From positions 62,001 to 126,000 of the forward strand of contig JAPVLO010001007.1 in the NCBI GenBank assembly GCA_027257055.1: a DNA stretch of 64,000 bases, given 5' to 3'. The notes under the pieces were generated by a model. The model ran no database searches and was not told where the DNA came from. It saw nothing but the letters and a program-made list of their open reading frames with translations. Both the position numbers and the translations under genes were made by a program. Below, one piece after another: positions 22,095 through 33,069 of this stretch; positions within the stretch are counted from its first letter, which is position 1, and each line of letters begins with the position of its first letter. The stretch comes from Cephalopachus bancanus. Lineage: Eukaryota; Chordata; Mammalia; Primates; Tarsiidae.

Positions 22095-22480
22095 TTATGA
22101 AAGTCAGAAGAAAGAGCTCTCCAGTCAGAGAGAATAGTTTGTGCAAAGCCCTGAGGAAGGGACAAACTGTAGGTATTCAGGGAAGAGCAAGAGGACTAGA
22201 AGGTGACAGGAGAAGTAGGGGCGGGAGAGGCAGAGTCAGACCAGGCCAGTTTTGTAAGCAAGTCTTCATAAAGAGTTTGGGTTTCAGCTGCAATCAAAGC
22301 TATTGGAGAGTTTTGAGCAGAGGAGAGAAGTGGCTTAATTTCGGATTTTGATGCAGCACCCAGGCTGCTGTGGGAATAATGGCTCAATGGAAGGCAAGAG
22401 TGAAAGCATATGATAGCCAGTTGGGAGTGTTTTGGTCATCATGGTGAGACGGGATGGGGGTGTGGGCGAGGAGAGAGGGC
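22095..22480 (-). repeat. LINE-2 fragment, antisense
   Basis: Ordered antisense L2 motifs: GAGAATAGTTTGTGCAAAGC, CCTGAGGAAGGGAC, TTTTGTAAGCAAGTC, AAGAGTTTGGGTTTCAGC, CTATTGGAGAGTTTTGAGC, AGAGGAGAGAAGTGGC, AGGCTGCTGTGGGAATAATG. Confidence 0.72.
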
Positions 22481-22559
22481 AGGACCCCTTGACGGCTTGC
22501 AGGCTGGGGCCAGCATAGAGAGTCAGAAGTGACTCTCTATGTCTTGGGCATGGGGCTCC

Positions 22560-22690
22560 AGCTGCTGCCTCCTCACCACCTGTGTGACATTGTGGAAGTC
22601 ACACGACCTCTCTGAACGAATGGGTTACCAGCCTCTGTCCTATTCTGCAGGCTTATCATCAGGGTCACATAATATGAACAGGGTCACCAA
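22560..22690 (+). repeat. MIR SINE fragment
   Basis: CACCACCTGTGTGACATTGTG, GAAGTCACACGACCTCTCTG and GCTTATCATCAGGGTCACAT follow the MIR core ('gctgtgtgaccttgggcaagtcacttaacctctctg'). Confidence 0.62.
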
Positions 22691-23240
22691 GGCCACCTCC
22701 CCTGAGAAGCTCTTGGACCCTCCCCTCCTGGAGGGGCCTCCCTCTCTGGACACTGAGAGCACGGGCACCTCCCCCTCCATCACTGTTCCTTCGTTCACGA
22801 CTCTCTGTGCTTGTCCTGCTCCACCGGACTGTGTCTGTCTTCCTTCAGCTTCTCCCCGGTGGCCAGTGTGGTGGTCAATATTCAGCTAGGCTCCATCTAT
22901 GCTTGTGGAAGTGACAAATGGGTCACGTGTCTTATCAGCATCTCTGCTTGCCAGCCATTCTTCCCAGGTCACAGCTGAAGGAACAGCTCTGGGCGCCCAG
23001 AAAGAACCAAGCTCATGTGTCATCACCAGAGAGGACGGTCTCCCTGGGAGAGCTGGCAGGACTAGTGCTTCCTGGAGCCCAAGGGTGTGCTCTCAGCCCA
23101 GCTTTAATCAGCCTTGACCAGGTGGGGGAGAAAGACTGTCTTAGGCCTGTGTAAATTCTTCCCTGAGTTCCTCTTCCTACTCGGTTTGTAGAGGAGCCAT
23201 AATTTCCGGCAGATATTGTTCTCACGTCACTCTACTCCAC
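22691..23240. other. Unique GC-rich sequence, nothing recognised
   Basis: No repeat seen. ORFs on both strands stay below 120 codons and show no domain. Confidence 0.45.
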
Positions 23241-23245
23241 CGATC

Positions 23246-23345
23246 AATATTAATAATGAAAATAATAACCGAGGTTTATTAGGCACTGCGATAAGCACTT
23301 TGTCGTCATCACTTTACAAACTCACGATGACCCATGGGGACCCGT
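23246..23345 (-). repeat. MIR fragment, antisense
   Basis: AATAATAACCGAGGTTTATT, AGGCACTGCGATAAGCAC and TTTACAAACTCACGATGACCC match the antisense MIR 3' part ('aacatttattgagcacttac...ctaagcactttac'). Confidence 0.65.
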
Positions 23346-23494
23346 GGAGCCCAGTTCCTTTGGGGGTGGTGGGGGACGGGCCCCAGGCTCTGAGGGGACT
23401 CTCCCTGCTTGCTGACTTCTGGGCCAGTGGAAGCTCCTAGAGAGAGGGCTATTGGTCGCATGATTGGTCAGGCTCTGGTGCTGCTTTGTGCGAA

Positions 23495-23615
23495 GGCTTT
23501 GGGCATCACTGCCCTTCATGGGCCTCAGTTTCCCTGTCTGTGGATTGAGGGACCTGGGGGAACTGGGTGTTCCTTGAGGCCCTCTTCACCCCCGCGCTCT
23601 ATGATTCTACGACTA
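23495..23615 (+). repeat. MIR-like fragment
   Basis: GGGCCTCAGTTTCCCTGTC and GTGGATTGAGGGACC, followed by CTCTATGATTCTACG, resemble the MIR/MIR3 3' half ('gcctcagtttcc...tctatgattc'). Confidence 0.55.
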
Positions 23616-24054
23616 AAATAATGGCGGTCTCGTGCATGCTTCGCTTGCTTAAGGGAATCCTCATTTTCGTTGTTTCCATGAATACAGACACATTTTTAAC
23701 ACCCTCCAATGCCCTCGATTTGTTTTCTCATTTCATTCTCATTTCGACTGCCCCTCGGGACTTGGAACCTGATTTTAGCGAAGGGCAGGTGAGATTTCCC
23801 GGGGCAGCCTCTTTTCCCTATGCCCACCTTTGCGGGGAAGAGGACAACAGGATGCTTCTTGTCATTTCCATTCCCTGGCTCTGAGGAGATGCCTCTGGGT
23901 TTGGGGTGGAGGCCGAAAGTGAAGCCTCCATCCCTGGCAAGGAAATGGCTCGGTCGACCTGCCCCATGGAACTTGACTGGTGGGTGCCAGCCTGGATGTC
24001 CTTCAGAAAGACCCCGAGTTTACTAGACATGGGTCCAGAGCTGCCAGAGGCCTT
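23616..24054. other. Unique sequence, nothing recognised
   Basis: Possible decayed MIR between 23700 and 23790, too weak to call separately. Confidence 0.4.
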
Positions 24055-24150
24055 AGAGGTTACTGCTTAGTCTGCTGCAACTTTCTCACTTATGGTTGGG
24101 GAAACTGAGGCACAGTGAAGAGCTTGTATATCCAGGCCAAGATTCAACTA
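24055..24150 (-). repeat. MIR fragment, antisense
   Basis: TTATGGTTGGGGAAACTGAG, GCACAGTGAAGAGCTTG and TATCCAGGCCAAGATTCAA retain the most conserved MIR core ('ggggaaactgaggcacag'). Confidence 0.5.
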
Positions 24151-25127
24151 AAATCTGAACTTTGGTTCCACAATTCAATGAAAAGAATGAAAAAGGAAAT
24201 AGGGGTCACTCTCTGTACATGCATCACGGCATCGAACACCCTGTTTAATAACTGGGAGACATAGCAACCCCCTTTATTTTTGCTCAGACCAATGGCTGGT
24301 ACAAGATGGGCCCGGCATGGAAAGCAGTAGTTCACAGCTTTCCATCAACAGCACAGGTGTGGGTCTGATGTATCGCTGGTAAGTGTTGCCCCTGAATTTG
24401 CATATGTATTAGAAATACAAGGTCAAGTCAGAAGTGCCCTCGGTTGACGTGGTTTACAAGAACCTCTGGACCACAAAAGGAGAGGCCACTTAAAATAATG
24501 CAGAGAGACTTAGACATGACAGGGGCCGGCAGCAGGGGTTTTAGGTGATGGGTCAAGGGAGAGAGTTTGATGGCACCAATTTCATAAGGTGGCCAGTCTG
24601 GGCCTGATGTGAACTTCCTCACTGACAATCTAGGCTCCCCCTCTCCCGAGTGCCCCTGTGAGCCCTGCCCCTGGTGGCTATAAGGATTAGCAACTCAAAG
24701 CACCAAAACTCCCAGCCATACTGGGCCCCAAGCCAACCTCACCCTTCTCCCAGCCCTTTCCTGTGGCACCTTCAGTGGCTGTGGGCAGCCTGCTGACACC
24801 TTTCCTACTCAGGTGGACCACGCCCATTCCCCACAGCCCTCCTGTTGCCAGTGACCATGGCTCACACCTGTCACGTGCCAGAGGGACAAAGGGTAGGCAG
24901 TGTTTGCTAATGATAAATCTCCAAGTCCAGGCTCTGGATAAAGCCGCCTGTAGCCATTGGTTGAGTCTTTTAATTACTGGAGACACGGAAGAAGGGAGGA
25001 GGCTCGGGCATCCCATCTGGAGAGTCTGTTGCCACCTCTCTGCCCATGCTGGGGGGCCAAGGCTCCCGGTCTGGGCCTGCAGGGGAAGCAGCTCCCTGGA
25101 GTCCTGGGGAAGCAGGACATGGCCTTA
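24151..25127. other. Unique sequence, nothing recognised
   Basis: No repeat or exon that I can support. Confidence 0.45.
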
Positions 25128-25138
25128 AAGAGGAGCTT

Positions 25139-25417
25139 GCAGGACGCGGTGGCTCACACCTGTAATCCCAGCACTTTGGGAGGTGGAGACAAGAGGACTG
25201 CCTGAATCCAGGGATTCGAGACCAACCTGGGCAACTTGACAAGACCTCGTCACTACAATACATCAAAAAATTAGCTGGGCGTGGTGGTGCATGCCTGTGG
25301 TTCCAGCTACTTAGAAGGCTGAGGCAGAGGGATCGCCTGAGCCCAGCAGGTCGAGGCTGCTGTGGCCATGAGCATGGCCTAGGCGATGGAGTGAGTCTCT
25401 GACTCAAAAAAAAAAAG
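25139..25417 (+). mobile_element. Derived Alu
   Basis: The TSD AAGAGGAGCTT is exact (25128-25138 and 25418-25428). The start is GCAGGACGCGGTGGCTCAC. It is the last Alu before a 7.1-kb stretch without any. Confidence 0.97.
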
Positions 25418-25920
25418 AAGAGGAGCTTATACTCCCAGACCTGAAGCCTAAGGGGATAGCCGAAGGGACCAGTGGGCAGGGCAGCAGGACCGAGCCCCAT
25501 CAGAAGGGCTGGAGTTTGGGTAAGGCTGACCCTGGCTGAGCTTTCCTCACGGGCTCATCAGCACTTCCTCCCTCCACATCTATCTCTAGTCACTTGGACG
25601 CAGGAGGAAGATGGATGCCCTAGGACAGGGAAGCTGAAATGGGTGAAGAGGGAGGCCTGTGGTTACTCAGCTTCAGAGTATTTCCGCAGCAACTCTGCCA
25701 GACTGAGCAGGGGAAGCTCACTCTCTCCAGGGCCCCAGCGTCCTCCATCCCACCCCTCAGTCCTCCCACCCCAGTACCAGGCCCTCCTGGCCCTCACCCC
25801 TGGCTGCCTTCCACCTGGAGATGCTGTCCCAGGTCCCATGTGTTTACCTCAGTTTCCTCGCTCCCGAGGCTTTCCTGCAAAACCTTACTCAGTCCCTGCT
25901 TCCTTGACTTAGATATCAAA

Positions 25921-25974
25921 ATGCGCGCGCGCGTGCGTGTGTGTGTGTGTGTGTGTGTGCGTGTGCACACGTGC
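25921..25974 (+). repeat. 54-bp alternating purine-pyrimidine run
   Basis: A strict R-Y alternation without a break: ATGCGCGCGCGCGTGCG, then (TG)n, then CGTGTGCACACGTGC. The CG/TG mix is the best kind of sequence for left-handed Z-DNA under supercoiling. The inner GTGTGCACAC is palindromic. Confidence 0.97.
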
Positions 25975-26822
25975 TGTGCGTGTGTGATAGCAGTAGTTGG
26001 CCGTTCCAGCTCCTTCTGTTCCAGGCCTGCACTGGAAGCCACACCCGGGTGGACAGGACTTCCCAGGGAGGTCGCCATAGCTACCCTTTCTCCACCCATG
26101 AAGACGCTGAGATGCAGGGAAGTTAAGAGGCCGCCAAGGGCTCCCCAGGCCTCCATCCTTGCGCTGCTCTGTGTCTTGGGCAGTTCTTGCTGTGAAGTGT
26201 GAGTTGGATGTGGTTGGGGAACATGTCCAGGTGGTGTGTGCTGTGCTGTCTTCAGCCAGTCCCACCTTGCCCAGGTCCCTGCAACTGCCCACAGGTGGTG
26301 AGACCTGGCACCCTGAGGCTGTTGGGGAAGAGGCTGAGGGCAGCTGGTGGGAGTCACTCCTCAAGGCGGGCTCTGCCTCCTTTTGACCATTTCACCCCGA
26401 GAGAGACAGGAATGCCCCTCTGAAGCCCCCATGCTTGCCTGGTATCTTGCACACAGTAGGCCTTCAGTGACTCGGGGCTGGGGCTGAGGCATGGAGCGTT
26501 GCCCCTCCCCATGATACATGAGCAGAGTGGATGAATGAGTCCCCTTTTGGGCCCCGTCTTCCCCAGCAGGGGCAGAGCACACAGACAGTTGCAGAAAACT
26601 GAAGGAAGCCCGGAAGGACCCCCAAAGTTGGCAGGGCACTGGGTGCTTCTCCCTTGGCAGTTCCTTCACACCCCTGGGCATCGTCAGAGGGATCAATACG
26701 CACCCTCCCCCAGGGACGGTCCTCCTGTGGACGCTGTTATCCGGAGGAGGGCATAATTGAAAATTCTGCCCGTGACTTTCCTTCCCAGAGTAACCCCTAG
26801 CACTCCAGTCACTTCCCACAGC

Positions 26823-27608
26823 TCAGCCTCCTAATTGCTCAGAGCCTGTGAAAGCTTTTAGAGTGTCTGGGGTTTTTCTTGGCTGTTTTTCCCCTTCCAT
26901 TTGAAAGAGAATTAAGTAGGTATGGAAAACGCTACCTTCAAACTTTGGGTGGGGGCAGGATGAAAGCTTGTGGAGGCTTGACATCTTCCACACTCCACCA
27001 GCAAGGCAGGTCTCTGGAGGGACCCCGAGAGGCACCCCCTGCTGTGGCAGCCTCCTAAAGACCCTGCACAGAGCAGGACCTGGGGACGAAGGGACTTGAT
27101 GGGACAGCTCACCTTGGGGGCCAAGATGTCCTGTCAGCCAGCTGCCCTGTCCATTGAACGTCTCCCATGGGTGGGCCGCAGAAAGACCTGACCCCAAAGC
27201 CTGGTGTTGGGCCCATCCCAGGACCCTGCACTCTTTCCTGCCCTGCCCAGCTCCAGCCTTACCCAGAGCGCCAGCTCCTTGACCTTCCTCTGCAGATGGG
27301 GGATGGGAAGGGAAATGGAGATACTCAGGCCTCATTTGCGCCAGACAGATGAGAGAGGGGGCCGAGCGCTGTCCTAGAAAACTCAAGGCCAGCAATGTGG
27401 TAGTCCACAATGGCAGGATGCCTGTGCGGGCAGGGCTGTCAACACCCGCCTGAGGGTCTGCAAAGGGGAGTGGGAGGAGGGTGTCGGCCAGAGAGACCCC
27501 GCCATGACTGATCCAACTACAGACATACACGTGACCCATCCAAGATGGCAGAAACTCTGGATGGCTCTGCCACCAATTTGCACAAACCTGAGCAAGTCGT
27601 GGGCCCAC
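26823..27608 (-). other. Anonymous 261-codon open frame
   Basis: The longest non-repetitive ORF in the window starts MGPRLAQVCANWWQ and ends GSEQLGG. I recognise no domain, signal peptide or membrane segment. The composition (rich in P, G, L, S, A) is what GC-rich non-coding DNA yields. No repeat covers it. I keep it as an unsupported open frame rather than a gene. Confidence 0.15.
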
Positions 27609-27989
27609 TCTAAGAAACTCTTAGTTTCTTACCTGCAGAGAGGTGGGGGTGGAACTGGGGGACCTCAGCCATCTGAGAATCTATAGCCCTTTTCCACAGC
27701 TGTGTTCACACCAAGGCAGGAGAAACAGCTCTCCTGCCTGGCCTTCATTGCTTTACCTGTCACTTGGGTATGACTACACCTCTTGTGAGGCTCAGAGGGT
27801 GCAGGTGAGGAGAAGCCAGAGTGCGCGCAGACAGTCTCTGCCAATCCTACTGTGCTGTCCGGATGGCTAGAGCACTGTTGCTGTTTCTCGGAGGCTGCTG
27901 GGAAAGACCCGTCTTCCTTCAAAGGACGAGCCCCTCCCAGAGCGCTAGAAAGCCCCACCACTCCAAGTAGGAGTTCGATGGACCTAGAA

Positions 27990-28110
27990 ACCATTTCAAC
28001 CTCTCTGCGCCCTTCCTACAGAGGAAGGGGAGTGACTTCCTGAAGGTCAGTAGTGAGGTCTAGCCTCAAGCTGAGATACTCCATCCCAGGGCTCCTGCCA
28101 AGGCCTCCCT
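27990..28110 (-). repeat. MIR fragment, antisense
   Basis: CCTACAGAGGAAGGGGAGTG, ACTTCCTGAAGGTCAGTAG and TGAGGTCTAGCCTCAAGC fit the antisense MIR core ('gaagtgacttgcccaaggtcacacag'). Confidence 0.45.
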
Positions 28111-28214
28111 CGGCATGTCCTGAGAGGCAGGTTCAGTCCTGGGAGAAGTCCAGCCCTCGGTCCAGCCCCTGTGTGCACAGAGAAAGAGCAGGCGCCACAA
28201 TGTCAAGGTCGAGT

Positions 28215-28345
28215 GCTGGAGAGAGAGGAGGAATGAAGCCCCACCTCTGCCCAACACCAACTGGTGACCTTGGACAAGGAAACACTCTGTATTCTTGCCC
28301 ACTAAATAGGAGACCAAAATTGACCTCCTAGGGGTAAACGGGCAG
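28215..28345 (+). repeat. MIR fragment
   Basis: CCCCACCTCTGCCCAACACC, AACTGGTGACCTTGGACAAG and CACTAAATAGGAGACC follow the MIR plus-strand order ('ctctgccac...gtgaccttgggcaag...'). Confidence 0.55.
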
Positions 28346-30084
28346 CCATAGCAAATTTTGGTCCATAGTGAATGACATCAGCATTACCATGGTGGCATTA
28401 GGGAGTGTGCCCAGGGCCTGGGAAGGGAGCAAGCTGGCCCCAGCACAGTGTCTCTAGCCAACTCGTCCTCAAACAGGCAGCAGAAGAGAAGGTACGCTCA
28501 GGTGAGGTCACGGGGCTGACCAATCCCCTGTCGCTGTGGACAGGCTGGTGGCTGGCCCGTGGCAGAGCCCCCTTCAGCTGAGAAGCCTGGACAATACTCC
28601 CTAGGCCAGGGCAGCTGCTGTCTGCACATTCCAGTCCTCCAGCCTGTCAAGTCATGGCGTCCAAGGGACAGGCTGCAGGGAGCCAAGAGGTGGCCTGGGC
28701 ATTTTCACAGCATCTGTGTACAGGACCAACAGGCTGGGGCCTTCCAGTCCCCCCACCCCATCACCACTCACTGCCATCTCTAGAAAACGTGAAAAGGGGA
28801 GGGGGATGGGCTGGACTTACTTTCCTATCACGAAAATTCCCCAGCCCCCTCACCACCTTTCCCTCTGCTGGTGGAAGACACGGCATCTTCTCTCATCAGA
28901 TCACCCAGCTGCACAGACCTGGGCGGGCTGGCAACATTATCTACAAAGAGAATCGTCTGTGCATTTGGGGAATGAAACTAGAAAGCGCTTGATTTGATCA
29001 GTGTCCCCCACTGGAGGCATTTTCGAAATGCACGCAGCAGCAGCCCAGCCGACAAACAATGCCAAGGAAAGGCGGCTTCACGCTGCCCTGTGAGTAATGG
29101 CTTTGTACTTTTCCAGGACGCTCCGGAAATGGACTTCCGGGGGAGCGATTCCAGAGCCACGCATGACTCACCGGCACCCACAGCAGCCCATCACCCGAGC
29201 GCAGCCAGGAAGCCTCACATCTCACAAGACCCTTCCGATGTGTGTTGGGAACCACCACGACAGACAGGGACCCGGGCTCCGTTGCATGCCCCACAGGCTT
29301 GATTGCAAAGCGAGGGGCTCCCCAACACCCAGGGATCTAGGACACCTGTCAGATGGTGCGTTGGTGCCGTGGGTACCACGAGTTAGTTGGACACGGCTGG
29401 AAAGGACGAGGGGGTGGTATCTAGTGACGTCTGGCGGACTCGGTTGGGGTCCTAGAGCACCACGTGTGGATGAAGATGGGTCCCCTGGTGGTGAGGATGG
29501 GGATGGAGGCAGAAAATGGGCACCCCGGTGCTGAGGGTGGGGGCAGGTCGCGGTCGGTGGGTCTGTCTGCGCCTTTAGACAGAGCTGTCTGGGGAGAGTG
29601 CCCGGTGGGACCCTTCCCCTGGGGGGCCTGCCTGTGGACGCTGGGTGGCCGTGGCGGCACAGGTGGCCAGAGCTGCTGGGAGATCTGAGGAGGATGGGGA
29701 AGGGAGGATGGGGAGGGCAGGAAGGGAGTCACAGGCTGGGGCTGGGAAAGACCAAACTGAGACAAATCTGCCTGAGGCAGAAGGCGGGGCGTGTTGGCCA
29801 CCTGGGAACAGGCACCCTCTTCCCCTTTCCACACCAGCTCTAGAGGGTGTCCTGTGACCCCCCGTGTGGGCAGAACCCCTCCAAATCAGCTGGGCTGTAG
29901 TAGAACCCACAGGGACTTTGTTTTCGGCCCTGTAATGAAGCACCCGAACGAGGCGTTTTTGAGAGAGATGGAGAGTACTCTCAGTTGTCAGGGTGACAGC
30001 GCCCAACCAGGGCCATCCAAAGTGCAGAATGTGTGTTGGGAGAGCTGGCCTAGCCCTGGCTCTGCCCTCACCAGTGTGTGCCCC
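28346..30084. other. Alu-free unique sequence
   Basis: No repeat assigned. 28960-29170 is less GC-rich, with palindromic words (TTTCGAAA, a TGACTCA AP-1-type site near 29165), and could be a conserved non-coding stretch. A 188-codon minus ORF at 29575-30141 has no recognisable domain. Confidence 0.45.
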
Positions 30085-30195
30085 AAACATGCACCTGAGC
30101 TCTCTGGACCTCAGTCTTCCTGCTGGTGAAGTGGGTGCCATTTACGTAGCTCACAGGGTGTCCAGGGGTGAGGAGGGAACAGATGTGGCTTCACT
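30085..30195 (+). repeat. MIR fragment
   Basis: CACCTGAGCTCTCTGGACC, TCAGTCTTCCTGCTGGTG and AAGTGGGTGCCATTTACG match the MIR segment 'acctctctgggcctcagtttcctcatctgtaaaatggg'. Confidence 0.55.
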
Positions 30196-30605
30196 TTGTG
30201 AACTGTAGAGCCCTCAGCAGAAGTCACGAGCCACTGCCACAGGCCTCATGACCAGATTGCACCAGGTTGAGGAGGACAGGAAGGTGGATATGAGATGACA
30301 TTCCTGCCTCCTCAGGATGAAAGGACACTTCTGGGGGAGTTACGAGGAGCCCCTTGGAACATTCCAGCTGACGGGCCAGCATCGAGGTACTCAGCCACAC
30401 CTCCTATGTACCTGGGAGTCTGTTCCCAGCGTCTCTCCTGGGACATTCCCGACAGTCTGTGGGTGGAACTGGCCTGGCACCTCCTGGACACCAAGAGGTC
30501 AAAGGGCCGGCCTGCAGTCCCACAGTTAATTAATGGTTGCACTGGATCAGAATCCAGACCTCTGGAGTCCAGTCCCAGCTCCAGCCCCAGTCACTTTGAA
30601 TTACC

Positions 30606-31066
30606 CAAACTCACACCCACTCACACCCACTCATACTCGCCCACTCGCCCACACTCACCCACATTCACACCCTTTCACACACCCACCTGCACTCACATCC
30701 TCTCACTCACACCCATTCGTACCCACTCATGCACATACTCAGCCACTCATACACTCCCACTCACACCCACTCACATTCGCACCCACTCACACTCACATCC
30801 TCTCACTCACACTCACCCACTTATGCACATTCACTCACACCCACTCACACTCACACCCACTTACACTCACATCCACTCACACACCCACTCACACACACCC
30901 ACTCACCTCACACCTTCTCACATCCACTCATACCCACTCACCCACTTAGACACTCACTCACACCCACACTCACTCTCCCACTCACTTGCACACACACCCA
31001 CTTATACTTACCAACTTATATGCACCCACTCTCACCCACTTATTTCCACACATGCACACACCCCTT
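30606..31066 (+). repeat. CACTCACACC-type satellite, G-depleted strand
   Basis: About 460 bp of degenerate CCCACTCACA / CACTCACATC units. The plus strand is nearly free of G, and stop codons are rare in all three plus frames. This explains the long His/Thr/Pro/Ser-rich ORFs here (for example 30295-31173). It is a tandem repeat, not a gene. Confidence 0.95.
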
Positions 31067-31349
31067 CTTCATCCTGTCTTGCCCTCTCTCACACAGCACT
31101 GAGCGCCTTCTTTCCCAGGACCCAGCTCACTCTTTGTCTGTGTTCTGCCTCTGCCCCTCCCCACTGGCTGTGAGTTCCCAGTAGAGCCAGGGTCCAGTCC
31201 CCACATTTTGCAGGAACCTGCAGAACTCTGGCCAACGCCACGACCTCAGCACGTGTGGCTCGAAGGCCAGCATATCCCTGCTTGGCCACAGGGTGCGCCC
31301 CCTCCCGACCCTGAAGCCCCCACTGCCCTTTGCCCTTGCAGCTTCCCAG
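31067..31349. other. Unique sequence after the satellite
   Basis: Nothing recognised. Confidence 0.4.
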
Positions 31350-31510
31350 GCTGAGGACGAGATATTTGTTTAGCATATTGCTGTCTGCAAAGCACTGCCC
31401 CAATTTCCCTCATTTCACCCCCCATGTGGACAGCATTACCATCCCTTCTGGATGGATGAGCACACTGGCCTCAGGAGTGCACTGCCTGACCCGTCCACCC
31501 ACAGCCCAGA
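31350..31510 (-). repeat. MIR fragment, antisense
   Basis: GTCTGCAAAGCACTGCCCC, TTCCCTCATTTCACCCCCC and GACAGCATTACCATCCCTTC follow the antisense MIR 3' half ('caaagcactttcac...attattatccccatttta'). Confidence 0.5.
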
Positions 31511-32512
31511 TTCTCATTCTTGACCTCCTGGGCTCATCCCACATCCCCGACTTCTACTCTCAGGGCTGGGGCCCTGACCTCCAAAAGCACTTCCTCTGGG
31601 CGAAATCAGCCTCCTTGTGCTCATCCAAGCGCCCCCTTCCAGGGCTGCACAGCATATGAGGCTGGAGGCTCTCACGGGCTCCTCAAGCATCCCACCTCCA
31701 GCCCAGAACAGTCTCAGTTCCCTCAGCGTGTTTCCTGTGACCTGGTTTTCCGTCTGGCTAGCCTTAGGGATAGGAATAAGGAGGTATTTCTGGTTTGGAT
31801 TGTTAGGAAGGGGACCTGGAGACGTTGGTAGATCTGTCTCATGACTCAGTCCCTGCAGCCCCATGTATGGTACTCAAATATCTTCATGAAATACAAACAC
31901 AAGGTGGAGAGGAGAAGACACCACTTCTGACAGGCCTTTGCAGAAGGGACTGAGAACGCTCCGCTTGGCTCCAACCCCCGAGGCCTCCTTCCCTTGTGGA
32001 GCCAGGTTGGGCGGGCTGCCCACTGCCTGCCCTCAGGGAGGCCTGCACTTGTGCAGCTGTGCCAGGCACCAGCAGGCAGGTCAGCCTAGTTCCAGGGTGA
32101 TGTGTGAGCAGACTCACTTGGTTTCAAATCTGAAGCCACCGTCCCAGCCAGTTTTAGCATTCACAGGGGTGATATTCCAACCTCAGCTGCCTGACTTCTG
32201 TGTCTATTGCTCCACGGATTCCAGACTTGGGAGGACTGTTAGCAACTGGTCCCTGTCTCCAAAGTGCACCGTTTGGGAGACAGAAGTTTTCTGTTCGGAT
32301 GGAACTGAACCAAGAGGATGTGGCCATAGGACTTCTGGGGCTTCAGGTAGGAACATTTTTGCAGAGTAAAAAGAAGAATGGTGAGCCCATGTAGAGGTGA
32401 AGAGAGGGCTCTGAAGTCTCCGTCTGAGTGCCTGGATACAGCCATACCTGAAAGACACATTGTGAGCCTCTACATTGCTGTTTGTGTGTTTATTTTTATC
32501 ATTCAATTATTT
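31511..32512. other. Unique sequence, nothing recognised
   Basis: End of the 7.1-kb Alu-free interval. No exon or repeat supported. Confidence 0.45.
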
Positions 32513-32532
32513 ATTTTGCTAAAGCCAGTTTT

Positions 32533-32829
32533 TTGTTTGTTTGTTTTGATTCAGGGTCTCATTCCGTCGCCCAGGCTGGAGGGCAGTGGCACAAATCACA
32601 CCTCAAAGCAGCCTTGACCTCATGGGCTCAGGTGATCCTCCCACCTCAGCCTTCTGAATAGCTGGGACTACAGGCACGCACCACCATGCCCAGCTAGTTT
32701 TTTTGTTTTTGTAGAGACGAGGTCTTGCTATGCTTCCCAGGCTGGACTTGAACTCTTGGGCTCAAGCAATCCTCTCACCTCAGCCTCCTAAAGTTCTGGG
32801 CTTATAGGCGTAAGCCACCGCGGCTGGCT
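32533..32829 (-). mobile_element. Old AluJ-type SINE
   Basis: The TSD is 20 bp, ATTTTGCTAAAGCCAGTTTT (32513-32532) / ATTTTGCTTAAGCCAGTTTT (32830-32849). It has AluJ bases and a (GTTT)n tail complement. Confidence 0.96.
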
Positions 32830-32849
32830 ATTTTGCTTAAGCCAGTTTT

Positions 32850-33058
32850 AAATGAGTTTCTGTTCTTTGCAGCCCAAAGCTCTTGACTGGTACAGCTTTG
32901 CAATCACAAAGCATTTGATAGTGGCATCTTAAAGAATAGATTCCTAACAAAGTATAAGCTTATAGTAATTATAAAATAATTATACTTATTTCATGATAAT
33001 GAGTGCTATCATTAATATTAATTACATAATTATAAGCTTAAGTCTTCAATTCAGTTAT
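32850..33058. other. AT-rich unique sequence
   Basis: Short AT-rich spacer between two head-to-head Alus. TTATAATTATTT-type words, no family assigned. Confidence 0.4.
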
Positions 33059-33069
33059 AAAAAAGATCT

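Larger units (their letters stand above)
25429..27985. other. Alu-free GC-rich unique sequence
   Basis: Apart from the alternating run at 25921 and faint MIR/L2 end words near 26090-26150 and 26435-26490, no repeats. It holds several 146-261-codon ORFs on both strands (25639-26202 plus, 25794-26357 minus, 26823-27608 minus) without any motif that I know. Confidence 0.45.

Noticed and set aside
25639..26357. Paired 187-codon ORFs on opposite strands
   Set aside because: Both run through the TG/CG microsatellite (reading V-C-V-C or T-H-T-H), so they are repeat artefacts.
30295..31173. 292-codon plus-strand ORF rich in His, Thr, Pro and Ser
   Set aside because: It is produced by the G-poor CACTCACACC satellite, which has almost no stop codons in any plus frame. 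No protein family signal.
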